From Verrucomicrobiales bacterium (GTDB lineage Bacteria > Verrucomicrobiota > Verrucomicrobiia > Limisphaerales > UBA11320), in assembly GCA_016793885.1 (NCBI GenBank), contig JAEUHE010000237.1, forward strand, positions 59,411 to 123,410: 64,000 bases of DNA. Direction: 5' to 3'. The position numbers were made by a program, and so were the translations under genes. The notes below the pieces were generated by a model. It saw only the letters and a list, made by a program, of their open reading frames with translations. It searched no databases and was not told the DNA's origin. Each line of letters starts with the position of its first letter. The stretch's first letter is position 1. This document shows, piece by piece, positions 52,313 through 61,469 of this stretch.

Positions 52313-54403
52313 TCACCGACCGCTGGACTGCACGGTCACTGCGCAGCGCTTTTCCAACATCACCATCAGCTGGGCCGGCGTGACAATTCGAGACCAGTTC
52401 AGGAAATCCGGTGCATCCAGATCCCTCCGCACGGGATGAGGGAGCGTCACGGAACTGACCCCAGGCTCGAACAAGGCGGCGAAGCTGATGACCTCCGTCA
52501 TCTCCGAGTTCGCGGCAAGCTGAATCGGAAGAGGGGAATACCCCGGCAACGCCTGCAACGCCTGAACGGCTCGACGCACATCCCACGCCTGCATGCCGGC
52601 CAAGGTCTGCCCCAAAAGCATGAAGCGCCGGCGGATGAGAGTGAGGACTTTTCGATCGCCCGCCGACTGAGTCATCCCGACGCCGCGGGGCGTCAACGTC
52701 ACATAGCAGGTCTCGTTCTGCCGAAAAGCAGCCATCAGTTTCGAAAACTCCTCTCGTTCGCCATCAGGCACCGCAGCATCAGCCAGAACGCCCGCCTGCT
52801 CGCACTCGGCCTTGAGGGACGCGAGAAACCCGCTTCGTCCCAGCCTTAACTGATCCCGCCAGCCCTGCTCATCCACCACCCGCAGCGTGAGAGACTTAAT
52901 CGCGCCTTGGACGGGAGTAACGACATAAAACCGCAAGGTCACGCCGGGTTGGCTCTCAAACGCAAAAACCGACAGTTTGACTCCTTCGTGCTCTTGTGAT
53001 GACAAAAGCCGGGCGGTCGGGTTCGGCAAGCCTTTCGGCCACCCTGCGAACGTCTTCCTTTCCAATTGGGATAAGGCTCGAGTTGCATCGAACGGATCCG
53101 CATCACTGGCCAGCCGGGTGAACTGCTCCTGGCATCGCCGAGTGATTTCATCCTCCGGCAACCGCTCCAGGACCTTCAGCTGCTCTGGCCGAAATCGGGG
53201 TGCCGCCGCCAACTCAATCGACCGCGGTTCCCGCCTAAGAAAGCGGTCAAACCAGCGCAGGACTGGAACCTGGAGGTCCTGAGTGTCCTTGTGCGGTCCC
53301 TCCGTGATCAGCAGCCCCAATCGGTCGCTGGCCCCGCAGAGATCGTAAATGCGGCGCACCCGCTCGTGCACGCGCTGTACTCCGTCGAGAGGAAAGATGG
53401 TGTCCTTGTCCGTGTTCGCGATGAGCAAGGGCCGCGGCGCGACCAAGGCGGCGATCTGAGGAAAATCCCATCGATAGGTGTTCACCGGAAACATGCAATC
53501 GCAGTGTCCCTCAACCACACCATCCACGACATAGTTCTCCAGATCGGTGATTCCCGCCACCGGGCAGGCCGCCGCGATTCGTTCATCCAACGCCGCCACC
53601 CACCAGGTATAGGCTCCCCCGCCACTCCGGCCCGTCGCACCGAACCGGGTTCGGTCAATCTCTGGTCGCGTCTCCAGGTAGTCCAACGCCCGAATGCCGT
53701 TCCAAGCTTCCACGGCCGCCGAGCTGTATCCGCGAGAGTTCCACCACCACATGCCCTCGCGAGCCGTGCCATGATGAATCCCTTCGATCTCGCCCATCTG
53801 AACGGTATCCAGGATCAAGCAAGCATATCCATGGCGAGCGAACCAGATTCCGTGATGTTGGTAATGGACCTTGTTTCCGTAGCTCACTCCGTTGCTTTTG
53901 ACCATGCCATGGCCGCAAGCATACAGAATCGCGGGCACCGGTTGGTTCGTCGACTTGGGCAGGTAAAGATTGGCGGTCACATAAAGCCCCGGCATTGACT
54001 GAAAGTGAAGCTTCTCAACCGTGAAGTCGGGCTCCACCAGCGTCCCCGTCACCTGAGCTCTCAGTTCTGTCCGCGGCGGCAGCGGGTCCAACCCGAGCAT
54101 CTCCAAAAGCTCAGCGCGCATCTGGGGTTGTCGTGACTTCCACTCATCCAGGGTTTGTATGTCCTCCAAGCTCGCGTCGGCCAGACGACGCGTCTCACCG
54201 CGAAAGTAATCGGCCAGCATCCGATCGCCGATGGAGGCATTGGTCGGTTGACGGCCATACGGATTGCGGAAGGCCGCGCCTTGGGCGCAGGGTAATCCTA
54301 GGCCGCACGCCAGAATGCATGTGATCCAGAACCCGCGATTAAGCCAACAGGGCCCGGACCACCTGGCCGTGAACGTCGGTGAGTCGAAAATCCCGTCCGG
54401 CAT
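52313..54403 (-). CDS. Exported alpha/beta-hydrolase (acetylxylan-esterase-like)
   Basis: The open frame reaches 54520, but ATG 54403 is the first start giving a plausible N-terminal signal (FWITCILACGLGLPCAQG); it lies 65 bases inside the DUF1501 gene, so translation is probably coupled. About 696 aa. The hydrolase domain shows LYLPKSTNQPVPAILYACGHG, the nucleophile elbow GATGRSGGGAYTWW, PRPLLIANTDKDTIFPLDG (acid) and the catalytic-His candidate ITEGPHKDTQD, matching AXE1/prolyl-oligopeptidase-type esterases. A second, weaker domain follows (~430-690). Last gene of a five-gene operon. Confidence 0.85.
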   Translation of the reverse strand: MPDGIFDSPTFTARWSGPCWLNRGFWITCILACGLGLPCAQGAAFRNPYGRQPTNASIGDRMLADYFRGETRRLADASLEDIQTLDEWKSRQPQMRAELLEMLGLDPLPPRTELRAQVTGTLVEPDFTVEKLHFQSMPGLYVTANLYLPKSTNQPVPAILYACGHGMVKSNGVSYGNKVHYQHHGIWFARHGYACLILDTVQMGEIEGIHHGTAREGMWWWNSRGYSSAAVEAWNGIRALDYLETRPEIDRTRFGATGRSGGGAYTWWVAALDERIAAACPVAGITDLENYVVDGVVEGHCDCMFPVNTYRWDFPQIAALVAPRPLLIANTDKDTIFPLDGVQRVHERVRRIYDLCGASDRLGLLITEGPHKDTQDLQVPVLRWFDRFLRREPRSIELAAAPRFRPEQLKVLERLPEDEITRRCQEQFTRLASDADPFDATRALSQLERKTFAGWPKGLPNPTARLLSSQEHEGVKLSVFAFESQPGVTLRFYVVTPVQGAIKSLTLRVVDEQGWRDQLRLGRSGFLASLKAECEQAGVLADAAVPDGEREEFSKLMAAFRQNETCYVTLTPRGVGMTQSAGDRKVLTLIRRRFMLLGQTLAGMQAWDVRRAVQALQALPGYSPLPIQLAANSEMTEVISFAALFEPGVSSVTLPHPVRRDLDAPDFLNWSRIVTPAQLMVMLEKRCAVTVQSSGR

Positions 54404-55784
54404 AGCGGTAGGTGAGGTGTTCATGGTCAAATCCCAAAAGATGAAGCATGGTGGCGTGCAGGTCATGGACATGGACCGGACTCTCGGCAGCCTGATATCC
54501 CCACTCATCCGTCGAGCCATAAACGGTTCCGCCCTTCACTCCACCGCCGGCCAGCCAGCAGGTGAACCCATAGTGGTTGTGATCGCGCCCGTTCAAAGCC
54601 GGCAACTCGGCAGCCGGGGTTCGACCGAATTCACCGCCCCACAGGACGAGCGTGCTGTCGAACAGCCCTCGCTGTTTCAGATCCGCCAGGAACGCCGCGA
54701 TGGGCTGGTCCCATCCGGCCGCCAGCTTTTCATGCTCCTTCTCCAAATTCTCATGATTATCCCACGGCTGCCCCGCGCCGGACCAGACCTGCACAAAGCG
54801 CACTCCCCGCTCAATGAGCCGCCGGGTGATCAGCAGCTGCCGACCGTGCGTGCCGGTTCCATAAGCGTCGCGAACCGAAGCCGGCTCGCGAGCCAGGTCA
54901 AAGGCGTCACTCGCTTCCATCTGCATGCGATAAGCCAACTCGAAGGTCGCAATGCGCGCCTCCAGCGCCGGATCGTTCTGGCGCTGCTCGGAATGCGCTT
55001 GATTCAAACTCCGAACCAAGTCCAGCTGCCGACGTTGATCCTCCATCGACAAACGATTGTTCCGAATGTTCGCGATCAGCTTCTCCACGTCCGTGTGCTG
55101 GGTGTCGATATAGGTGCCTTGAAACGCTCCGGGCAAAAACGAAGAACGCCAGTTTTGTGTGGAGACCACGGGGTACCCACCAGGACAAAGCACCATGAAC
55201 CCAGGGAGGTTTTGGTTCTCACTCCCCAAGCCGTAAGTGATCCACGATCCCATGCTCGGCCTGGGCAACCGGGAGTCACCGCAGTTCATGAGCATCAGCG
55301 AAGGCTCATGATTGGGCACCTCCGCATGCATGGATCGAATGATGGCCATATCATCCACATGGACGGCGGTTTTGGCGAACAGCGAGCTGACCGGTATGCC
55401 TGACTGACCATGCTGTTTGAACGCGAACGGAGACCGCATCGCGGCGCCGGTCTTGCGCTCGGTCCGCAGGTTGTTAGCGGGAAGTGGCTTGCCATGGTAG
55501 CGATCCAACAACGGCTTGGGATCGAAGGTGTCCAAATGGGACGGCCCGCCGTTCATGAACAGATGCACGACCTGCTTCGCACGCGGGGCGAAGTGCGGAG
55601 CTCGCGGCGACATCGGCAGCGCGATGCCACCCGAGCTCGCGGCGAGCGCCGAGGTGACACCGCTTGGCTGAGCCATGGCCGCCAGCCCCATCAAGCCCAA
55701 TCCAGTGCCGCACCTGGCCAGCATCTCACGGCGCGACAGCCTGAATGCTACACCGTCCCCGGTCTGAGCCATTCGCGGTTTCAT
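54339..55784 (-). CDS. DUF1501 Tat-exported protein, module 3
   Basis: The 481-aa protein has a twin-Arg signal (LSRREMLARCGTGLGLMGLA). Family motifs include VVHLFMNGGPSHLDTFDPKPLL (with Asn in place of the Asp found in the other two copies' MDGG), LVLWGGEFGRTPAAEL, GRDHNHYGFTCWLAGGG and LHATMLHLLGFDHEHLTYRYAGRD. It follows DUF1553 with a 3-base gap and overlaps the esterase start. Confidence 0.92.
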   Translation of the reverse strand: MKPRMAQTGDGVAFRLSRREMLARCGTGLGLMGLAAMAQPSGVTSALAASSGGIALPMSPRAPHFAPRAKQVVHLFMNGGPSHLDTFDPKPLLDRYHGKPLPANNLRTERKTGAAMRSPFAFKQHGQSGIPVSSLFAKTAVHVDDMAIIRSMHAEVPNHEPSLMLMNCGDSRLPRPSMGSWITYGLGSENQNLPGFMVLCPGGYPVVSTQNWRSSFLPGAFQGTYIDTQHTDVEKLIANIRNNRLSMEDQRRQLDLVRSLNQAHSEQRQNDPALEARIATFELAYRMQMEASDAFDLAREPASVRDAYGTGTHGRQLLITRRLIERGVRFVQVWSGAGQPWDNHENLEKEHEKLAAGWDQPIAAFLADLKQRGLFDSTLVLWGGEFGRTPAAELPALNGRDHNHYGFTCWLAGGGVKGGTVYGSTDEWGYQAAESPVHVHDLHATMLHLLGFDHEHLTYRYAGRDFRLTDVHGQVVRALLA

Positions 55785-55787
55785 AGT

Positions 55788-58304
55788 TCAGTCCACAAAA
55801 GCAAATTCATTGGTCATCAACAATGCATGAACCAGCTGTCGCCAACCATCCTTGCCCGACTCCGAAAGGTAGCGGGCAGCAAGCGCTTGGTCGGCACGAC
55901 TGGCGGGCCGGCCGAACACCAGCTGGTAAAGCATTTCGACTCGAGCCCCAGGGTCTTGCGCCCGGGCCAGCTCCACTCGGTTCGCCACCGCCTCGGCCAA
56001 CTTCTCCAGGAAGGGGTTATTCATCAAGTAGAGCATCTGGGGGGCAACCGTCGTCTGCATCCGCTGCGGACAGGAGGAGGCGGGTGATGGAAAGTCGAAG
56101 GTGCTATACAAGCTGGGAAGATCCATTCGGTCGATGAAAACATACAGGGTCCGCCGGGGAGCTTGGGCATCCACCGGACGCCCCCCCACCGATCGATCGA
56201 GCTTTCCGGAAACCGCCAGCAAGGAGTCACGCAAGGTCTCATAATCGTGGCGCCGCCGGTTCATCCGCCAGAGACGCCGATTCTCCGGATCCAGTCGCGC
56301 TGCCTCAGAGCGATCCACGCTGGTTTGCTGATAGACCGCCGATCGCATGATCAGACGGTGAAGCGATTTGAGCGACCATCGATGGCGCTGAAGGTAGAGA
56401 GCCAGATAATCGAGCAGCTCCGGATGCGATGGCGGATCACTTCGTACCCCGAAGTCGCTGGGGGTCGCAACCAACGGGGTGCCGAAGTGATGCAACCACA
56501 CCCGATTCACCAGCACGCGCGCCGTCAAGGGGTTCTGTGGATCCACGATCCGCTGGGCTAGTTCCAACCGGCCGCTGCCCTGTTGGAATGGAGCCGCAGA
56601 GGTGTTGAAAAAGGAGAGATACTGCCGCGGAACAACCGGCCCTGGTCGGTTGGGATTACCTCGCTGAAAGATACGAGGTTCAAAAGCGACGGGCGCATCC
56701 TTCAATACCATGGCGCGCGGTGGTGCTTGCGGTCCGTTCATCATCCACTGCTCCAAGCGGGTGATGAGCTTTTGAAACTCTCCTTGGCTGGCACGGTCGG
56801 GCAGCAGCGAGATGAACCCCCAGTCCATCGTGGCGGGAACGTCAGCGGGAGAGTCGGCCCCATACAACACGGCCCGCAACTGCTCGTCCTCCGGCAACGG
56901 CAGACCCCGAGGGGCAGGTTGGCTCAGTTCCTTGGCAGCTTTTAAGGATTCCTGCCATTGACCTTCGACTCGCCGAAATGCCTCGCCATAGCGGTCGCTC
57001 AGCTCTTGGAGGGACTTCGGGGGAGCGCCCGCCAGCAGGGTCGCGATGCGCGAATTCAGGCGGATAGGATGAGCCGGATCCAGCGCGGTCCGAATTTTGT
57101 CTGCCGCCTGCGCGGCGAAGTTGCTTTCCGACAACCCAGAAAGCCAATGCCAAGGAGCCCAAACCGGATGCGTCTCCAAGTCCAAACGCTCCAGATAGAG
57201 CCTCCAACGCATCAACACCGTGGGATTCACATCCCCCTTGTCGGCAATGATCATGAAGTTTTCAGTAATCGGTTGGTTACGCGCCGCATGAGCAGCCATG
57301 AGATACTCCCCCACCCGACGCCGGCCTCCCTCCACAATGTCACGGTGTTTCTCCGCCACAAAGCGGTGCAATTCCTGGTCGCGGGCAATAAGCTCCAGCT
57401 CGAAGCCCTCGTACTCTTCGTTGTAGTCCGGTGGGCTGAACAGAGGGGGAACCAACGGTTCGTGGCTGCTTCGAAGCACGCCGTAGAGCCCATAATAGTC
57501 CCCCTGCGACACCGGGTCATACTTGTGATCGTGACACCGCGCGCAGGCGACGGTCAGCCCCAGCAATCCTCGAGTCAGAACATCGATGCGGTCGTCCACG
57601 ATGTCGTGGGTATTGTTGATCAAATGATCCCCCACCGTCAAAAAACCCATGGCAGCGAGTGGACGCCGATCAGCGCCTAGATCCAGCTGGTCGGCGGCCA
57701 GTTGCTGCAGAAGGAACTGGTCGAAGGAAAGGTCCTCGTTGAAAGCCCTGACCACATAATCGCGATACGTATAGGCCCAAGGATAGGTCTTCTCCTCGAA
57801 GAAGACATAGCCCTTGTTGTCGGCATACCGGGCCACATCCAGCCAATGACGCCCCCAACGTTCCCCGTAATGCGGTGAGGCCAGCAGCCGTTCCACCAAT
57901 CGCTCAAAGGCATCCGGCGCGGAATCGGCTTCGAACGTCGCAACTTCGTCAGGCGTAGGAGGCAGCCCGAGCAGATCGAAGGTGGCTCGGCGAATCAAGG
58001 TCCGCCGATCTGCTTGGGGAGAGGGAGCAAGCTCAGCGCTTTCGAGCCCGGCCAACACAAACCGGTCGATGTCACTTTGACACCAGTCGTTTCGTCGCAC
58101 AGCGGGCAGAGCGTGATCTCGGGGCGGAACAAAGGCCCAATGGGATCGGGCGGCTTCAGAGGAAATCGGAGCCGCCTGGGTAACGAGCCCGCCGGTGAGC
58201 CATCCAACCGAGATCCACAACAGCCAGAAGGCTCCTGCCGCCTGTCCAGAGCCGTTCGAAGCGTTAACGCTTGAACGTGCTCGAATGGTCCCGGAGCCAA
58301 TCAT
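55788..58304 (-). CDS. DUF1549/DUF1553 secreted protein, module 3
   Basis: 838 aa; signal peptide with a long N-region (~1-45, [20 protein letters not shown]). There is no N-terminal cytochrome domain. DUF1549 holds [19 protein letters not shown] and [19 protein letters not shown] (CxxCH near residue 252). DUF1553 holds [38 protein letters not shown] and [13 protein letters not shown]. The middle is short, which explains the smaller size than the 974- and 1152-aa relatives. Its start lies 41 bases inside the 3' end of the pseudopilin gene, and DUF1501 begins 3 bases after its stop. Confidence 0.93.
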   Translation of the reverse strand: MIGSGTIRARSSVNASNGSGQAAGAFWLLWISVGWLTGGLVTQAAPISSEAARSHWAFVPPRDHALPAVRRNDWCQSDIDRFVLAGLESAELAPSPQADRRTLIRRATFDLLGLPPTPDEVATFEADSAPDAFERLVERLLASPHYGERWGRHWLDVARYADNKGYVFFEEKTYPWAYTYRDYVVRAFNEDLSFDQFLLQQLAADQLDLGADRRPLAAMGFLTVGDHLINNTHDIVDDRIDVLTRGLLGLTVACARCHDHKYDPVSQGDYYGLYGVLRSSHEPLVPPLFSPPDYNEEYEGFELELIARDQELHRFVAEKHRDIVEGGRRRVGEYLMAAHAARNQPITENFMIIADKGDVNPTVLMRWRLYLERLDLETHPVWAPWHWLSGLSESNFAAQAADKIRTALDPAHPIRLNSRIATLLAGAPPKSLQELSDRYGEAFRRVEGQWQESLKAAKELSQPAPRGLPLPEDEQLRAVLYGADSPADVPATMDWGFISLLPDRASQGEFQKLITRLEQWMMNGPQAPPRAMVLKDAPVAFEPRIFQRGNPNRPGPVVPRQYLSFFNTSAAPFQQGSGRLELAQRIVDPQNPLTARVLVNRVWLHHFGTPLVATPSDFGVRSDPPSHPELLDYLALYLQRHRWSLKSLHRLIMRSAVYQQTSVDRSEAARLDPENRRLWRMNRRRHDYETLRDSLLAVSGKLDRSVGGRPVDAQAPRRTLYVFIDRMDLPSLYSTFDFPSPASSCPQRMQTTVAPQMLYLMNNPFLEKLAEAVANRVELARAQDPGARVEMLYQLVFGRPASRADQALAARYLSESGKDGWRQLVHALLMTNEFAFVD

Positions 58305-59049
58305 AGTCGTTGCGCGCCACGGCGGGAAAAACCCCTCCGGTGCCCCCCTTCTCCGCCGGCTTCAGAGTTTCACTGTCGACCCATTTATGCGTTTCCACGT
58401 GGCCATCCACAAACGACAGATTGGCCGCGCCATCATGATACCCGGCCGGAACGTTGCCCCATTTAGGCTCCGCCCAGCGGTTCATGAAGAATCCATCGTT
58501 GATGGTGTCCGGATGCTCATCGAGGAACACATAGGTCTCCGACGGCTTCACGACATCGGACATGCGATAGTTCTGAACCATGTGCGGATTAAACTTATTA
58601 GTGAGTTCCCCCGGATCTCCCACCAGGGAGTTCATGGAATAGCTCCGGATCCGATAGCCGTTCTCCGCCTTTGACTTGTCAGATGGGCACTTAAACACAC
58701 TGGTCGCCTCGCCCAAAAAGCTGGAAAGCTCGCCGGATCGCAAACTGTTGAGGTTCGTGTTGTCCGGGCTATAGTTCCAATCCAGCAGATTATTGACCCA
58801 ATTCTCCCGGCGTTTGACAGTCTCCTGAATGCCGTGGTTATTAACAAACTTTCCCCCTCGATCGTCGGCATGCACTGTCCAGGCGATCACCAACTGGCGG
58901 ATGTTGTTGAGACAGCTGGCACGCTGAGCCTTGCCCTTGGCCTTGCCCAAAGTGGGAAGTAGGATGCCAGCCAGGACCGCGATGATGGCAATCACTACCA
59001 GCAGCTCGATGAGCGTAAAAGCCCGGGCAACGGAAGGGTGCCATTTCAT
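58264..59049 (-). CDS. Type II secretion/pilin-like (DUF1559-type) pseudopilin
   Basis: The 261-aa protein starts with a prepilin signal and N-methylation helix ([21 protein letters not shown], processing after Ala/before Phe at ~10-11). The body contains the H-X9-DG C-terminus common in Planctomycetes and Verrucomicrobia ([39 protein letters not shown]). Such proteins are abundant in these phyla and probably form pilus-like secretion structures or surface fibres. Here it is embedded between the PQQ propeller (6-base gap) and DUF1553 (41-base overlap) genes. Confidence 0.92.
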   Translation of the reverse strand: MKWHPSVARAFTLIELLVVIAIIAVLAGILLPTLGKAKGKAQRASCLNNIRQLVIAWTVHADDRGGKFVNNHGIQETVKRRENWVNNLLDWNYSPDNTNLNSLRSGELSSFLGEATSVFKCPSDKSKAENGYRIRSYSMNSLVGDPGELTNKFNPHMVQNYRMSDVVKPSETYVFLDEHPDTINDGFFMNRWAEPKWGNVPAGYHDGAANLSFVDGHVETHKWVDSETLKPAEKGGTGGVFPAVARNDYDWLRDHSSTFKR

Positions 59050-59055
59050 GACAAT

Positions 59056-60363
59056 CTATTTTTCAACCCGATAGAGATGGGTGCGGGAGCGGAGATAGAG
59101 GGCGTTGCCGGCAACGGCTGGCGACGCCATAAAACCATCCCCCAGTTGACTCTCACCGAGCTTGCGAAATTCACGCTTTGCGGCGATGACCGTCGCTTTG
59201 CCCTCCTCATTAAAGAAATACACCCGGTCGGCCGTGGCGATCGGGGCCGCGCTGAAGTTTCCCCCGACCCGTTCGCTCCACACCACTTGCCCGCTGGAAA
59301 TCTCGACGCAGCTCGCCACCCCGCCGTCATCGACCATGAACAGGAGATCCCCCACCGGTTGAACGGAAGGTTTGTTGGGAATGCTGCGCTTGAGCTTCCA
59401 GACAATCTTAAGCCCCCCCTGCTCCAGCTGATCAGAATTCGCATCCACCACCTCACCGCCCGTTCCCGGCTTCACCGCCAGCAGGGTTCCCTTGGACCAC
59501 CCGCTCGGAACGAGAATCAACCCCTGAGCCACGACCGGACGCGTGCTGGCGCTGTGGGCCGACCGCTCCTCGATGCGGAACAACTCCTTTCCTGTCTCGG
59601 GAACATAGCCATAAAGCGCCTTGGCCCCTTGGCTAATCATCATCGGAATGCCATTCAACGTGGCTACGTGAGGGGTTCCATAGCCCTTGCGCCAATCGCC
59701 ATCCGCCTCCGGCTTGCCATCCTTCAAGTCCTTGTAGTCGATCGACCGCTCCACTCGCCACACGGTCTTGCCGGTCTTCTTGTCGAGAGCGACAACAAAC
59801 TGATGATCACTCCCATCATAATTCATGAGCAAAAGATCCCCGTAGATCACCGGCGAAGATCCCGCTCCTCGGAAGTGATTGCAGACGAAATCCCGTCGTT
59901 CCCAGAGAACCTTGCCGGTATCCGTGTCCAAGCAGGCTGTGCCCGGCGAGCCGAATGTTACGTAAACCCGACCTTTCTCAATCACGGGCGTCGGGGACGC
60001 ATAGGTGTTAAACTTGTGAGCGAATTGGGGCTTCTCCACTTCGAACAGCCGCAGATCTCGAAGAATCCGGCCGCTCTCCCGATCCACGCAGACCGCGAAC
60101 AGCTCTCGGCCATCTTCAGTCGCCGTGGTGAGCCAAATCTGGTTGCCCCAGATGACCGGCGATGACCAGGCGCGGCCATGTATCGCAGTCTTCCAACGAA
60201 CGTTCTCAGTCTCGCTCCAGGCAACCGGCGGATTCGCACCCGCGAAGTAGCCATTGCCTTCAGGCCCGCGAAACTGAGGCCATTCATGGTCGGCCTGCAC
60301 CCCCCAGGATGAAAGGCAGAGCATCAGGACCGCTGTCGCGCCACAACGAGACGATTTGGACAT
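59056..60363 (-). CDS. Exported PQQ-type beta-propeller protein
   Basis: 435 aa from ATG 60363, selected because the signal peptide (AVLMLCLSSWGVQA) follows directly; the upstream open extension has no coding look. The mature protein begins EWPQFRGPEGNGYFAGANPP and contains PQQ/BamB-like blades (GRAWSSPVIWGNQIWLTTAT, KVLWERRDFVCNHF, LDKKTGKTVWRVERSIDY, QVVWSERVGGNFSAAPI, YFFNEEGKATVIAAKREF). These verrucomicrobial and planctomycete homologues are usually annotated as propellers without proof of PQQ binding. First gene of the five-gene minus-strand operon. Confidence 0.9.
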   Translation of the reverse strand: MSKSSRCGATAVLMLCLSSWGVQADHEWPQFRGPEGNGYFAGANPPVAWSETENVRWKTAIHGRAWSSPVIWGNQIWLTTATEDGRELFAVCVDRESGRILRDLRLFEVEKPQFAHKFNTYASPTPVIEKGRVYVTFGSPGTACLDTDTGKVLWERRDFVCNHFRGAGSSPVIYGDLLLMNYDGSDHQFVVALDKKTGKTVWRVERSIDYKDLKDGKPEADGDWRKGYGTPHVATLNGIPMMISQGAKALYGYVPETGKELFRIEERSAHSASTRPVVAQGLILVPSGWSKGTLLAVKPGTGGEVVDANSDQLEQGGLKIVWKLKRSIPNKPSVQPVGDLLFMVDDGGVASCVEISSGQVVWSERVGGNFSAAPIATADRVYFFNEEGKATVIAAKREFRKLGESQLGDGFMASPAVAGNALYLRSRTHLYRVEK

Positions 60364-60520
60364 GGCGCCATTCTCCAATCCAGGACGGAAAAGGCAAGGA
60401 TGCGGAACAGGAAAAGCGAGAGCTCCGAGGTGGCGGATCGCGCTAGATTTTAGTGGTGCACGGTCCCTAAGAAACACTTTCGCGTGCCAAACCGGCGCGG
60501 GTTTGCTAAACCATTCGGAC

Positions 60521-61459
60521 ATGAGCTCAATCTCACGACGTCGCTTTATCGCCCGCACCGCCCTCGCTGGCGGTTTGCTCGCGTCCGGATCCGCTCCGCT
60601 CCTCCCGCAGCCACTCCTCGGAGCGGCCCCGTCGCCGCGACCCAAGGTAAAGCCTGTTGTCGGATGCCAGCTCTATGGCTGGGGACAATACTACGAACGC
60701 GAAGGAAAAAGCCTGGACGCTCACCTCGACGAGGTGCTGAGCGCTCTTCGCGATTCCGGTTACGATTACGCGGAAGGCACACTCGACACGCATACCCCGG
60801 ACAACACCGCGCGCTTCGCGGAGCGGCTCAGGCGAAAGGGTCTCGTTCCGGTGAGTCTCTACACCGGCGGCGCGTTTCACACGGCGGAGGCGGCCCCCAA
60901 GACCACAGAACGGATCCTGGCCGCCGCCAAAGTGGCCCATGCCGCGGGCTTCCGGGTGCTCGTGTGCAACCCGGACCCCATCGGGCGCGACAAGACCGAC
61001 GAGGAGCTGAAAACACAGGTCGCGGCCCTGAACACTCTGGGCATAGAGCTTCGTCGTCTGGGCCTGGAATTCGGAATCCATCACCACACGCCCGAGATGC
61101 GTCGAGAAGCGAAGGAGTTCCATTACAACTTTCAGAACTCACCGGCGGGCACGGTCGATTTCTGTTTCGATGTTCATTGGGTCTATCGCGGCGGACTTCA
61201 CCCCGCGAAGGCCCTGGAGTTGTATCACCATCGAATCGTCTCCTGGCACCTCCGCCAGAGTCGAAATCAGATTTGGTGGGAAGATCTGGATAGCGGTGAC
61301 ATCGACTACCAAGAGATTCGACGCTGGGTCGACGACCGGAGCATACCGCGCCGCTATACCGTCGAACTCGCCCTCGAAGGCGGCACCAAGATCACCCGTT
61401 CCTCCGTGGAGAACCACCGCCGAAGCCGTGACTTCGTGAGGCAGGTTCTGGGAGCATAG
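60521..61459 (+). CDS. Tat-exported sugar phosphate isomerase/epimerase-like TIM barrel
   Basis: 312 aa from ATG 60521, which places the twin-Arg motif (SRRRFIARTALAGG) at the N-terminus. The barrel shows VVGCQLYGWGQYYEREGKSL, EVLSALRDSGYDYAEG, GLEFGIHHHTPEM, VDFCFDVHWVYRGG and RYTVELALEG, with the Glu/His/Asp/His metal-ligand pattern of AP endonuclease family 2/IolE-like isomerases. An exported TIM-barrel isomerase acting on free sugars is common in this phylum. It is divergent from the PQQ-propeller operon (157 bases) and 10 bases before selO. Confidence 0.88.
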   Translation: MSSISRRRFIARTALAGGLLASGSAPLLPQPLLGAAPSPRPKVKPVVGCQLYGWGQYYEREGKSLDAHLDEVLSALRDSGYDYAEGTLDTHTPDNTARFAERLRRKGLVPVSLYTGGAFHTAEAAPKTTERILAAAKVAHAAGFRVLVCNPDPIGRDKTDEELKTQVAALNTLGIELRRLGLEFGIHHHTPEMRREAKEFHYNFQNSPAGTVDFCFDVHWVYRGGLHPAKALELYHHRIVSWHLRQSRNQIWWEDLDSGDIDYQEIRRWVDDRSIPRRYTVELALEGGTKITRSSVENHRRSRDFVRQVLGA

Positions 61460-61469
61460 CCCGAGCATC

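Noticed and set aside
54264..55403. Plus-strand 379-codon frame opposite DUF1501 module 3
   Set aside because: Low-quality, Arg/His/Gln-rich shadow of a well-supported Tat-exported protein.
59038..60165. Plus-strand 375-codon frame opposite the PQQ propeller gene
   Set aside because: No motif; it mirrors propeller codons.
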